Below are positions 24,326 through 32,732 of a stretch of DNA of 64,000 bases, in pieces. Location: contig NZ_CP019962.1 of NCBI RefSeq assembly GCF_000807675.2, positions 2,294,001 through 2,358,000 on the forward strand, given 5' to 3'. The translations under genes were made by a program, and so were the position numbers. Source of the stretch: Eubacterium limosum (lineage in GTDB: Bacteria > Bacillota > Clostridia > Eubacteriales > Eubacteriaceae). The notes beneath the pieces were generated by a model. It was not told the origin of the DNA and did not search any database. It saw only the letters and a list, made by a program, of their open reading frames with translations. Positions within the stretch are counted from its first letter, which is position 1; each line of letters starts with the position of its first letter.

Positions 24326-25366
24326 CTAGAATTTTTCGGTTTCAAAGGCTTTCCAGGGGATATCCACTTCGGCGCCCTTGTTAATAATGTCGTCTACGTG
24401 CATGAGCAGCGGGAAGTCGGCCAGGTCGACTTTGCCGTTTTCAGCCAGTCTGCGGACTGCCTTCGCGGTGCGGGTGGCGATGACGATGGATTCCAGTGTG
24501 ACGCCTGCCAGCTCTTCCATGGCGTCGTCGAAGGACAAACCGCGGCCCAGAAGGGTACCGATTTTACGGGTTCTGCCGCCGAAGATGGTAACATAGAGGT
24601 CGCCGGCGCCGTAGATGATATTTTCTTCACCGCCGCCGACTAAATTCAGAAGCTGCTTCATTTCCTTCACGCTCTGTCCGAACAGGGCGGCCTGGGAGTT
24701 GTAATGCTGAACGCCGATGCCTTCATTCTTTTCCGCGATGCCGACTGCCAGGGAAACGCCCAGGGCGTAAGCGTTTTTGAGCGCGACGGCGCATTCAACG
24801 CCGATCACATCGGTTGAGAGGCTTACATGATAGTAGGGAGCAGTGAACATTGCCTTGATTTTGCGCAGGGTTTCAATGTCGCGGCCGCAGAATGCAACGG
24901 CGGAATTGTCCTTGTCGGCCAGCTCATAGCTGGTGCATGGGCCGCCGATGCCGTTGATGGAAAGCTTTTTGCCCTCAGGCAGTCTGGATTCCCAGTAGTG
25001 GGGATAGGTGATCATGGAGCCGTCTTCCTGGTCGATCATGCCCTTGGTCACTGCGATCATCGGGACATCGTCGGGGATGATTGGAAGAATATTTTCTGCA
25101 AACCAGTCTACGCCGAAGCTGCTGACGCCGCATAATACAACATCTGCGTCTTTGAGGGCTTCTTCCACTTCTTCTACCTGATAGTATTTAACCGTGTCTG
25201 GTAGGGTTCGTTTTAAATTGATATGGAAGTTTGATTTGCGAAGCTCGTCAATGACTTCTCTGTCAAGCGGGGTACCCACCAACCGTACTTCGTGTCCGTT
25301 TTCAATTACAGGATAAGTTAATGCAGACGCCATCTGGCCTGCGCCGACATAGGTAAGAATGCTCAT
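24326..25366 (-). CDS. GpsA-like NAD(P)-dependent polyol-phosphate dehydrogenase
   Basis: The 346-residue protein resembles glycerol-3-phosphate dehydrogenase GpsA: an N-terminal VGAGQMASALTYPV dinucleotide site, VLCGVSSFGVDWF, MIAVTKGM, and the C-terminal catalytic segment GVECAVALKNAYALGVSLA, then NIIYGAGDLYVTIFGGRTRK. It lies divergent from a SorC regulator and an FGGY kinase and shares operator-like repeats with them, so it probably acts in a sugar-alcohol pathway rather than lipid synthesis. Substrate unknown. AAAGGAGA precedes ATG 25366. Confidence 0.75.
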   Translation of the reverse strand: MSILTYVGAGQMASALTYPVIENGHEVRLVGTPLDREVIDELRKSNFHINLKRTLPDTVKYYQVEEVEEALKDADVVLCGVSSFGVDWFAENILPIIPDDVPMIAVTKGMIDQEDGSMITYPHYWESRLPEGKKLSINGIGGPCTSYELADKDNSAVAFCGRDIETLRKIKAMFTAPYYHVSLSTDVIGVECAVALKNAYALGVSLAVGIAEKNEGIGVQHYNSQAALFGQSVKEMKQLLNLVGGGEENIIYGAGDLYVTIFGGRTRKIGTLLGRGLSFDDAMEELAGVTLESIVIATRTAKAVRRLAENGKVDLADFPLLMHVDDIINKGAEVDIPWKAFETEKF

Positions 25367-25456
25367 AGTTTTAATCTCCTTTGGTTCTTTTGTTTCTCGT
25401 GGTAATTCGTTGTTGATTATAGAATACGCCTGTTTTTTTGAATTGTCAAGAGAAAA

Positions 25457-25570
25457 ATGAGATTATTTTCAAATATTGAAAAATATCTCATGTATTTGAT
25501 TAGTATTGTTTTTTCACAAAATTAAGCTTGACAAAGTACTGAAAAACCATTACAATGAAAATAATCTCAT
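25457..25570. promoter_or_regulatory. Divergent promoter region with SorC-type operators
   Basis: ATGAGATTATTTTCA at 25457-25471 recurs as its exact reverse complement at 25556-25570. The first copy is also half of an imperfect 35-bp palindrome reaching 25491. TTGACA (25528-25533) and TACAAT (25551-25556) with a 17-base spacer form the promoter of the SorC gene, and the second operator copy covers its start point. The layout suits coordinated control of both divergent transcripts, with possible looping. Confidence 0.75.
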
Positions 25571-25613
25571 ATATTGAAATTTTTCTCTACCATCAAGAAG
25601 GGAAGACAGCATT

Positions 25614-26582
25614 ATGGAACAGAGCAAAGTCAATCAGATCCTTCGCGTCGCTAAGATGTACTATGAACTCAAAATGAGCCAGCAGGATATCGGCGCCAAG
25701 GAAAACATTTCAAAATCCACCGTCAGCCGTCTTTTAAAAAACGCCATGGACCTGGGGTTTGTGGAGGTTCGGATTCGGCAGCCGCATTACGCGCTGGCCG
25801 ATCTGGAGGCTGAATTTACCAACCGTTTCGGAATCCGCAAGGTTGTGATTGCGGCGGATGTTGTGGAAAACAGAGAGGTGCTGGTGCAGGATGTCTGCAG
25901 CGCCATGGCGGCAGACCTGCCCAAGTACATCGAGGATGACAGCGTAGTGGGCGTGGCCTGGGGACGGACCTTGAATGTCCTCATTAAGCACCTGCCAAAA
26001 ATGACCCGCAGCAATACCCTGACCATCCAGCTCAACGGCGGGGCTTCAAGGGCCCTGTACGAGTCGGGCGCGACGGATATTGTCAAGGCATTCAAGAACG
26101 CCATCGGCGGGGACGGCTATCTGCTGCCCGCGCCGGCTATTGTGGACACGCCGCATATTGCCGGGGTGATCATGGGGGATTCCCAGATCAGCTCAGTGCT
26201 CCAGCTGGCACAGCGCTGCCGGACAGCGGTCTTTTCGGTGGGCAACATCACCGAGCGTTCGGTGCTCTATGAGCTGGGCTGCTTTAGCCCGCGGGAGTAC
26301 ATGAGCTTTAAGACCAAGGGTGCAGTGGGCGATGTCTGCTCACATTATATTGATATTGATGGCAACGTGGCGGATGAAAATCTGGACGGCAGAGTTGTGG
26401 GGACCTCCCTTGAGCACATTAAGAAAATACCGAATAAGCTGATGGTAGCAGTGGGGCTTGAAAAGGCCGAGGCCGTTCTGGGCGCTCTGCGCGGCGGCTA
26501 TGCCGATGTGCTTTATCTTGACGAGCCGCTGGCGAGAAAAGTTCTGGAGATCGACGAAAATTCAGAGGACTCGAAAAAATAA
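25614..26582 (+). CDS. SorC/DeoR-type sugar-binding transcriptional regulator
   Basis: The 322-residue protein has an N-terminal HTH, ILRVAKMYYELKMSQQDIGA then ISKSTVSRLLKNAMDLGFV, and a C-terminal sugar-phosphate-binding domain with VVGVAWGRTL, TIQLNGGAS and DVLYLDEPLARKVLE, the standard SorC architecture and length. The effector is likely a phosphorylated sugar from the adjacent kinase or dehydrogenase. GAAGGGAAG precedes ATG 25614. The kinase gene starts 28 bases downstream, in the same operon. Confidence 0.85.
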   Translation: MEQSKVNQILRVAKMYYELKMSQQDIGAKENISKSTVSRLLKNAMDLGFVEVRIRQPHYALADLEAEFTNRFGIRKVVIAADVVENREVLVQDVCSAMAADLPKYIEDDSVVGVAWGRTLNVLIKHLPKMTRSNTLTIQLNGGASRALYESGATDIVKAFKNAIGGDGYLLPAPAIVDTPHIAGVIMGDSQISSVLQLAQRCRTAVFSVGNITERSVLYELGCFSPREYMSFKTKGAVGDVCSHYIDIDGNVADENLDGRVVGTSLEHIKKIPNKLMVAVGLEKAEAVLGALRGGYADVLYLDEPLARKVLEIDENSEDSKK

Positions 26583-26610
26583 ATTTCAAATTTCTAAGGG
26601 GGAAATTTAA

Positions 26611-28116
26611 ATGAAGCAAGCGAATTATTTTATGGGTATTGATTTGGGCACACAGAGTGTGCGTGTGGTGGTAGCTGATATGAGCGGCAACGTGGTGGTA
26701 TCGGACGAGCAGGCTTATGAAACCCTGTACCCCCAGGCGGGATGGGCAGAGCAGCGGCCCGCGGACTGGTGGAGCTGTCTGAACACCGCGGTCGCCAATG
26801 TGACGGATAAGCTGTCCATCGGCCTGCGCTACAGCATATCCGCCATCAGCGTATGCGCCACCTCGCCTACCATTATCCCGGTGGATGAAAACGGCGAGGC
26901 CCTGACCAATGCCATCATGTGGATGGACAACCGGGCGGTTAAGGAGACGGCGTCTGTCAACGCGACCCACCACCCGATCCTCGACTATTGCGGCGGCGAG
27001 GATTCTGTGGAGTGGACCATCCCGAAAATGCTCTGGATTAAAAATAATCAGCCGGAGGTTTACCAGAGGAGCTATAAGATCATCGAGCAGCTTGACTATA
27101 TCAACCATAAGCTCTGCGGCAAATTTACGAACTCGGTCTGCCAGGCGGCCTGTAAAGCCCATTATGTGGCATGTGAGGGCGGCTGGTCCGACGACTTTTT
27201 CAACCAGGCAGGCCTTGAGGATTATAAGGATAAGATGATTCTGGACGTGACCCGGGTGGGTGATGTGCTGGGTACCATCAATAAGGACTTTGCGGAAAAA
27301 TACGATCTGAACCCGGAAATGCTCGTGGTGCAGGGGGGCATCGACGCCCACATCGGTATGCTTGGCCTGGGGGTAGACCGGGCCGGTAAAATGGCCATGA
27401 TCATGGGCACCAGCTTTGTACAGCTCTGCTTCTCCGAACAGAAGCTTCAGCTGGACGGCCTCTGGGGGCCTTACGACGCGCCCATTATCCCGGACGCCTG
27501 GCTGCTGGAGGGGGGACAGACCTCAGCCGGCTCCATTGTAAAATGGTACATGCGTGAGTTTGGCGTGGACAAAATGGACAACCCCTACGCTTATATGAAT
27601 GAACAGATTGAGGGCATTGCCCCCGGGGCCGAGGGACTGGTGGCCCTGGATTTCTTCCAGGGGAACCGTACCCCCTATAAGGACGCCAACGCCAAGGGGG
27701 TTATCTATGGCCTGACCCTCAGCCATACCAAGGCGCATATTTACAGAGCCCTGCTGGAATCCGTGGCCTTTGGCACCAAGAACATCATTGACAGCTTTGA
27801 GCAGAATGGCAGCCCAGTCAATACCATTGTGGGCTGCGGCGGCGTCACCAAGGATAAGGTCTGGATGCAGATCATCTCGGATGTGACCGGAAAACCCATT
27901 GTGGTGACCGAGGACGCAGGCGCCAGCGCTCTGGGCTGTGCCATTGTGGCCTCTGTGGGCTCTAAGGCCTACACGAATTTTGAGGAAGCCACCCGCGGCA
28001 TGGTTAAGGAAGCCTATGTGGTCGAGCCAAACCCGGAAACCCATGCGGTGTACGAAGGCATCTTTGAAAAATATGTGGAAATCTACAATCAGCTGAAGGG
28101 AACCATGGCCCAATAA
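26611..28116 (+). CDS. FGGY-family carbohydrate kinase (xylulokinase-like)
   Basis: The 501-residue kinase begins YFMGIDLGTQSVRVVVADM (phosphate-1 motif), has the substrate segment YPQAGWAEQRPADWW and IMWMDNRAVKE, the catalytic region VVQGGIDAHIGMLGLG and the adenosine motif IVGCGGVTKDKVWMQIISDV. This is the FGGY fold (xylulokinase, ribulokinase, glycerol kinase). Partnered with a GpsA-like dehydrogenase and a SorC regulator, it suggests catabolism of a sugar or polyol without a linked transporter. The substrate cannot be named. GGGGGAAA precedes ATG 26611. Confidence 0.85.
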   Translation: MKQANYFMGIDLGTQSVRVVVADMSGNVVVSDEQAYETLYPQAGWAEQRPADWWSCLNTAVANVTDKLSIGLRYSISAISVCATSPTIIPVDENGEALTNAIMWMDNRAVKETASVNATHHPILDYCGGEDSVEWTIPKMLWIKNNQPEVYQRSYKIIEQLDYINHKLCGKFTNSVCQAACKAHYVACEGGWSDDFFNQAGLEDYKDKMILDVTRVGDVLGTINKDFAEKYDLNPEMLVVQGGIDAHIGMLGLGVDRAGKMAMIMGTSFVQLCFSEQKLQLDGLWGPYDAPIIPDAWLLEGGQTSAGSIVKWYMREFGVDKMDNPYAYMNEQIEGIAPGAEGLVALDFFQGNRTPYKDANAKGVIYGLTLSHTKAHIYRALLESVAFGTKNIIDSFEQNGSPVNTIVGCGGVTKDKVWMQIISDVTGKPIVVTEDAGASALGCAIVASVGSKAYTNFEEATRGMVKEAYVVEPNPETHAVYEGIFEKYVEIYNQLKGTMAQ

Positions 28117-28131
28117 AGAGGCTGTTATCAT

Positions 28132-28159
28132 GAGCATCGCGGTGAGCGGTGCTCTTTTT
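28132..28159 (+). terminator. Terminator after the FGGY kinase gene
   Basis: GAGCATCGC (28132-28140) pairs with GCGGTGCTC (28146-28154), followed by TTTTT. Confidence 0.8.
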
Positions 28160-28248
28160 GGAATTTAATATACATTCACCCCCCTCTGTGGTATGATTAA
28201 TAGAGCGAAAAAGGCGTATAAATAACAATAGAGAAAAGGAGGGTTGCT

Positions 28249-29862
28249 ATGAAAGTAAAACTTTGCGATCTGAAGGCTTTGGAAAACCTCACCATTGCGG
28301 CGTATGACATACCGGATAATATGGTGCTGGCCTCCAAGGCTAAATTTACCAAGGCAGCTGGAAAAAACAACTGCTTTATCTCCGGGGCCCCCTCACAGGC
28401 CATTGACCGGGATCTGGAGGTGCTGTCTGTTTCTGCGCACCGCATATCCTGTACCTACTCCTTCTCCATGAGTGAGAAAGGGTATGAGGAGCTGATCGAA
28501 ACCCTGATGAAACGGTCGGATTTTACCAACAATCCCAAATATAATAAAAAATACCACCGGGTTTTTTATGTGAACAAGCGCAAGTTCACCATCTCCTATT
28601 TTAACAAAAAGCGCATTGCCACCGTCTATGCCAGCAACGATTTGTTTGACACAGACCTGGCCCCCCTGTTCGACCGCCAGTGGGGAGAGCCCATTGACCG
28701 TCAAGCCAGCAAAAAGGAGACACCTGAAAAGGAAACCGCCAAAAAAGAGCCGGCCAAAAAGGCGGCGGTGAAAAACGAAGGCTACAAGTGGGAAAAGAAA
28801 AAGCAGCCCGTGGCCGCGCTCACAGCCCTGCCCGTGGCCGAGGAGCCTCTGAGGCTTGAAAAGAGCGAGCCCCACTGGACAGTACAGGACATCAGCTTCC
28901 GCATTAACCGCATTGTGGTCACCGGCGAGAAGCTGAGCCTCAGCTCGACCAAGAAGCTCAAGGCCATAACGGACAAAAGCAATAACAGCGTCAGCCTGAA
29001 AATTGAAAATACAGGCCCGGGAAAAAGAAAACAGGCGGTCACCCTGACCAGCAACATTAACAGCTACCTGGTGGAAGCCATCGACTGTGTAAAGGCCGAA
29101 TCACCTGAGCCCTTATCCTTTGAGCTACGTTTCCCCATGAAAACCGCCACCTGGGATTATATCTGCCGGAACAGCTGGCTGGACGGCGCAGCCAATGAGT
29201 CTCTGGAAAACGGCTTTAAGATGGTCTCTGAGGGACAGTCCGTATTTTTCAAGCGCAACAACAACACCGGCGTGTGTGAGATGAAGGGCCTGAACACCGA
29301 GCTGCTGCGGGACTGTATTATCCGTCTGGAGGATATTTTTGAGAACAACACCGGTGACCGCAGGGTGGAAAAGGAATCCATCAATGAGGTAATCCGGAAA
29401 AAGATCCCCTATACCATCCGGATCTTAAAGGATCAGGCGGACCAGTTTATCAACCTGATTTCGCCGTCCTTTGTGCTGCTGAACGACGCCAGTATCGAGC
29501 TGACCGACTACAGCCCCATGGTTTTCTCCGTATACCGCGGGGTTGAGCTGTACCTCAAATACCTGGCAGACCTGAGCGGCATCGACCTGGCCAACCAGCC
29601 GGTGGGCAAGATTTTTAAAACCGTCGGGCGCCAGAAGCACCAGTATCTGCAGATGATCAACGACTCCATGAAGGGCGAGATGCTCCAGTCCATTTTTGAG
29701 AACTTTGGGAGCTACAGAAACGCCCTGTTCCACGCCAATCTGGACAATGTCATGGTGATTGGCAGCCGGGAAGCGGCCGAGGACATCTGTATCAGCGCCT
29801 TGCAGAACCTGGAGGCGGCCAGCTTTCAGTTTCATCTGGAAGAGATGACCATCACCATCTGA
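28249..29862 (+). CDS. RnlA-like HEPN ribonuclease toxin candidate
   Basis: The 537-residue protein ends in a helical domain resembling RnlA, the toxin of the RNase LS system: LNDASIELTDYSPMVFSVYR then GVELYLKYLADLSGI, and YRNALFHANL with Arg490 and His495 forming a HEPN Rx4H site, the same spacing as in RnlA. The N-terminal half has two related-looking beta-rich segments (about 50-145 and 210-300) separated by a Lys/Glu/Ala-rich linker (about 150-190). It is about 180 residues longer than E. coli RnlA. No RnlB-like antitoxin is adjacent. GGAGGG precedes ATG 28249. Assignment rests on motif comparison by eye. Confidence 0.6.
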   Translation: MKVKLCDLKALENLTIAAYDIPDNMVLASKAKFTKAAGKNNCFISGAPSQAIDRDLEVLSVSAHRISCTYSFSMSEKGYEELIETLMKRSDFTNNPKYNKKYHRVFYVNKRKFTISYFNKKRIATVYASNDLFDTDLAPLFDRQWGEPIDRQASKKETPEKETAKKEPAKKAAVKNEGYKWEKKKQPVAALTALPVAEEPLRLEKSEPHWTVQDISFRINRIVVTGEKLSLSSTKKLKAITDKSNNSVSLKIENTGPGKRKQAVTLTSNINSYLVEAIDCVKAESPEPLSFELRFPMKTATWDYICRNSWLDGAANESLENGFKMVSEGQSVFFKRNNNTGVCEMKGLNTELLRDCIIRLEDIFENNTGDRRVEKESINEVIRKKIPYTIRILKDQADQFINLISPSFVLLNDASIELTDYSPMVFSVYRGVELYLKYLADLSGIDLANQPVGKIFKTVGRQKHQYLQMINDSMKGEMLQSIFENFGSYRNALFHANLDNVMVIGSREAAEDICISALQNLEAASFQFHLEEMTITI

Positions 29863-29875
29863 GGAAGGTGCGCCC

Positions 29876-30673
29876 ATGTCTTCCTATCTTGCCGATTACC
29901 ACGTTCACACCCGCTTTTCCTTTGACTCGGAGGAGACCATCGGTGCTATCCGCAAGATGGCGGACGCCAGGGAGCTGGACGAGGTGTGCATTACAGACCA
30001 CTTTACAGTAAACCCAAAGGATAAGAGCTTTGGCCTTTACCCCTACCGGGAGGCTTATGAGGAGTACCTCAGGGACAGCGCCGGGGAGGGCCCGGCAGTG
30101 CGCTTCGGCCTTGAGATTGGGGAGGGGCAGTACCGGCGGGATACCCTGGACGATTTTCTGGCCCAGGCCGATTACGATTTTATCATCGGCTCGGTTCACA
30201 ATATCGGGGATATTACCATCCGCCAGACCATCCGGGAGCGCGGCGTCGACTACGCTTTTGACGCTTACTATGACGAGGTGCTGGGGTTGGCCGAGGAGGG
30301 CGACTACGATGTGCTGGGACACCTCGACCTGGTCAACCGCTATGCCTGGGACGAGCAGGGAATCTACCGGCTCGACGCCTATACGGATAAGATTGAAGCG
30401 GTTTTGAAGGCTGTGATCCGCCGGGGCCGGGGCATTGAGATCAACACCTCCAGCCTGAGTAAAAACTGCCGGCAGTTTATGCCAAACCCCTGGATCGCGG
30501 CGCGCTACAGAGCGCTGGGCGGCGAGATCATCACCCTTGGCTCCGACGCCCACAGCGCCGGCCGGGTGGGCGACGGGCTGTCCGAGGCGGCTGCGCTGCT
30601 GAGAGACTGCGGCTTTGAGGCGCTGGCGGTCTTTGAAAAACGGCGGCCAAGGCTTATGCCCATCAGAGCTTAG
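29876..30673 (+). CDS. PHP-domain histidinol-phosphatase-like phosphoesterase
   Basis: The 265-residue protein has the PHP metal motifs in order: DYHVHTRFSFDS (His9, His11), CITDHF, FGLEIGEGQY, IIGSVHNI, VLGHLDLVNRY and GSDAHSAGRVGD. This matches HisK-type histidinol-phosphate phosphatases, although no other his genes are near. It begins 13 bases after the RnlA-like gene, so the two are probably co-transcribed. Other phosphate esters are possible substrates. A bidirectional terminator follows. Confidence 0.82.
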   Translation: MSSYLADYHVHTRFSFDSEETIGAIRKMADARELDEVCITDHFTVNPKDKSFGLYPYREAYEEYLRDSAGEGPAVRFGLEIGEGQYRRDTLDDFLAQADYDFIIGSVHNIGDITIRQTIRERGVDYAFDAYYDEVLGLAEEGDYDVLGHLDLVNRYAWDEQGIYRLDAYTDKIEAVLKAVIRRGRGIEINTSSLSKNCRQFMPNPWIAARYRALGGEIITLGSDAHSAGRVGDGLSEAAALLRDCGFEALAVFEKRRPRLMPIRA

Positions 30674-30680
30674 GACAACA

Positions 30681-30731
30681 AAAAAGTGTAAGGAACAGGC
30701 ACATCTGAGTGCGGTTCCCTACACTTTTTTT
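30681..30731. terminator. Bidirectional terminator between PHP and amidohydrolase genes
   Basis: AAAAAGTGTAAGGAAC at 30681-30696 pairs with GTTCCCTACACTTTTT at 30714-30729 (one mismatch). The loop contains an extra GCAC/GTGC stem. Confidence 0.8.
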
Positions 30732-30734
30732 AGA

Positions 30735-32459
30735 TTATTTTGCGGTGCCCTGCTGGTCCTGGGCATTGTAAACTTCATTGCCCTTGAAGTAGGTCTGGAG
30801 CACGGTGGTATCCTTGATCTCATCGGTCGGGACGGTTAAAAGGTCGCGGTCCAGAACGATGAAATCCGCGCTTTTACCAGCGGTTATACTGCCGATTTCA
30901 TCCCCGGCGTTGACCTGTTTGGCCCCGTTGATGGTATAAGCCTTGATGGCGGTGGCGATGTCGATACCTTCGCTCTTTGGCGGGTCATAATCGTCGGATT
31001 CGCCGCGCTTAACAGCATGGTACATTTCTGTAAAGGGGTTGATGCCAGCCAGCCCGTTGCTCACCGGGGCGTCGCTGCCAAAGGTCAGCAGCGTGCCGTT
31101 TTGGGAAACGGTGTTCAGCGGCATCTGGCGGCCGTAGCGGTCATCACCCAGGGCGGACTTGGTAAATTCATCGCCCAGAGCCCATACAGGGGTGGTCTGG
31201 TAGAAGACATCGGTCTGTTCTGCAAAGCGCTGGATACCATCCTCGGGCAAAATCTGGACATGTGCCATGGTTTTGGTGCCCTCGATATCCCCCAGGTCCC
31301 GGTAGAGGTCAAGGGTTTCGGAGATGGCCTTGTCGCCGATGGCGTGGGTGTGAAGGTTGAAGCCCTTAGCGGCCGCGGCCCTGGCGATCGCCATCATATG
31401 GTCATTGTCCAGGATCTCGACGCCCTCGCCGGAGTGGTCACTGAAATTTTCAAACATGAGGGAGGAATAGTCCTCCAGAGTGCCGTCCTTAAAAAGCTTC
31501 AGGGTGGTGGGGCGTACGGTGTCCGAGGTGTACTTGTCGCGAATAGAGGTCATTTTGGACACGAATTCATCGACAGGGACAGGGTCTCTGTAGACAAAGG
31601 AGGTGAAAACGCGGATGTTGGCGTCTGCCTTGCTGAGAGCGTCGATGGATTCCTCCTCGTCAGCGACGAGCAGGCCCGCGTCATAGTAAGAGGTGTAGCC
31701 ATAGGGGCTCAGAACTGTCTGAGTAAAGACCGGAAAACGGGTTTCGATGGCCTTGCCCGAGGTTAAGCCAAGGTTTTGCAGCATGATGGCCATGGTGGAG
31801 GCTTCCTTGAATTCTCCGGTGGGATTGCCGTTTTCATCCCGTACAAAATAGCTGATCCCCGGCGACGGGTCTGGGGTCGCGGCAGTGACGCCGGCCATTT
31901 CCAGAGCCTTTGTATTGGCCCAGCCGCCGTGGCCGCCGCTGTTGGTGAGTACCACAGGCCTGTCGGAGACGACCTTATCCAGCTCCGAGGCCAGAGGCCT
32001 GGCATCAGTGCCGTAGCCCATCCCTGAAATCACAGGCGCGACCTCGGCAGGGTACTGCTCGGCGTAGTCCTTCACAGCCTCCAGGATCTGGTCGTGGGTC
32101 ATGGCCAGGTCGATCTGGAGGGGCATGACGTCACTGGTCCAGGTGTTGATGGCCAGATAATGGGCGTGGCTGTCGATGAGGCCGGGCAGGATCAAACGGC
32201 CGCCCATGTCGTGGGACGCGGCGCCCGAGCCGGCGAATTTAAGGGCGTCATCGCTGCTGCCCACAAAGCTGATCTTCCCGTCTTTTACCACCAGGGCGCT
32301 GGCTTCGGGCTGGTCATCGTCCGAGGTGAAGATCTTGGCGTTGTAATACACCTCGCCGCCCTGGTTCACCGCTGTGTTTGAGCACCCAGCCGCGAAGATG
32401 ACAGCAGAGACCAGCAGGCCGACGGTGGCGGCCCGGATTTTCTTAGATAATTGAGTCAT
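30735..32459 (-). CDS. Lipoprotein amidohydrolase, YtcJ-like
   Basis: The 574-residue protein has a lipoprotein signal with FAAGC (Cys26) and is therefore anchored outside the cell. The rest is a YtcJ-type amidohydrolase: a beta domain VVKDGKISFVGSSDDAL, metal motif GLIDSHAHYLAIN, TNSGGHGGWANTKALE, LHTHAIGDKAI, LTFGSDAPVSN and the closing GKSADFIVLDRDL. It should hydrolyse an amide or cyclic amide; the substrate is unknown. A membrane-anchored member is less common than cytoplasmic ones. GGGAGG precedes ATG 32459. Confidence 0.82.
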   Translation of the reverse strand: MTQLSKKIRAATVGLLVSAVIFAAGCSNTAVNQGGEVYYNAKIFTSDDDQPEASALVVKDGKISFVGSSDDALKFAGSGAASHDMGGRLILPGLIDSHAHYLAINTWTSDVMPLQIDLAMTHDQILEAVKDYAEQYPAEVAPVISGMGYGTDARPLASELDKVVSDRPVVLTNSGGHGGWANTKALEMAGVTAATPDPSPGISYFVRDENGNPTGEFKEASTMAIMLQNLGLTSGKAIETRFPVFTQTVLSPYGYTSYYDAGLLVADEEESIDALSKADANIRVFTSFVYRDPVPVDEFVSKMTSIRDKYTSDTVRPTTLKLFKDGTLEDYSSLMFENFSDHSGEGVEILDNDHMMAIARAAAAKGFNLHTHAIGDKAISETLDLYRDLGDIEGTKTMAHVQILPEDGIQRFAEQTDVFYQTTPVWALGDEFTKSALGDDRYGRQMPLNTVSQNGTLLTFGSDAPVSNGLAGINPFTEMYHAVKRGESDDYDPPKSEGIDIATAIKAYTINGAKQVNAGDEIGSITAGKSADFIVLDRDLLTVPTDEIKDTTVLQTYFKGNEVYNAQDQQGTAK

Positions 32460-32665
32460 TTGTTAGTCCTCCCAAATAATGTGAATACAATTTGTCCATA
32501 TGCCTTTAGTCTGCAATAAAATATACACCTTACGGCATAATGAGAAACAGGAAGGACGTTTTAATTAAGGATAAATCAAGATTTAAAAAGGCCGGAATTC
32601 CGCTCTTCGGAAGAACAAAAACCGCCGCCTGTTATCGGGTAAATCCTGATAAATTTTTGTCAGCC

Positions 32666-32694
32666 TTGTCATTTTATGTAAATTCAGCTACAAT
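32666..32694 (+). promoter_or_regulatory. Promoter of the molybdenum-cofactor operon
   Basis: TTGTCA at 32666-32671 and TACAAT at 32689-32694 with a 17-base spacer. The remaining part of the 273-base gap (32460-32732) shows no gene; a 68-codon frame there lacks a ribosome site. Confidence 0.7.
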
Positions 32695-32732
32695 AGAAGA
32701 TATGAATTATAGAAAGTGCAGATTATATAAAA

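Noticed and set aside
29863-30673. PHP gene as RnlB antitoxin
   Set aside because: It has all metal motifs of a histidinol-phosphatase-type PHP domain and no resemblance to RnlB.
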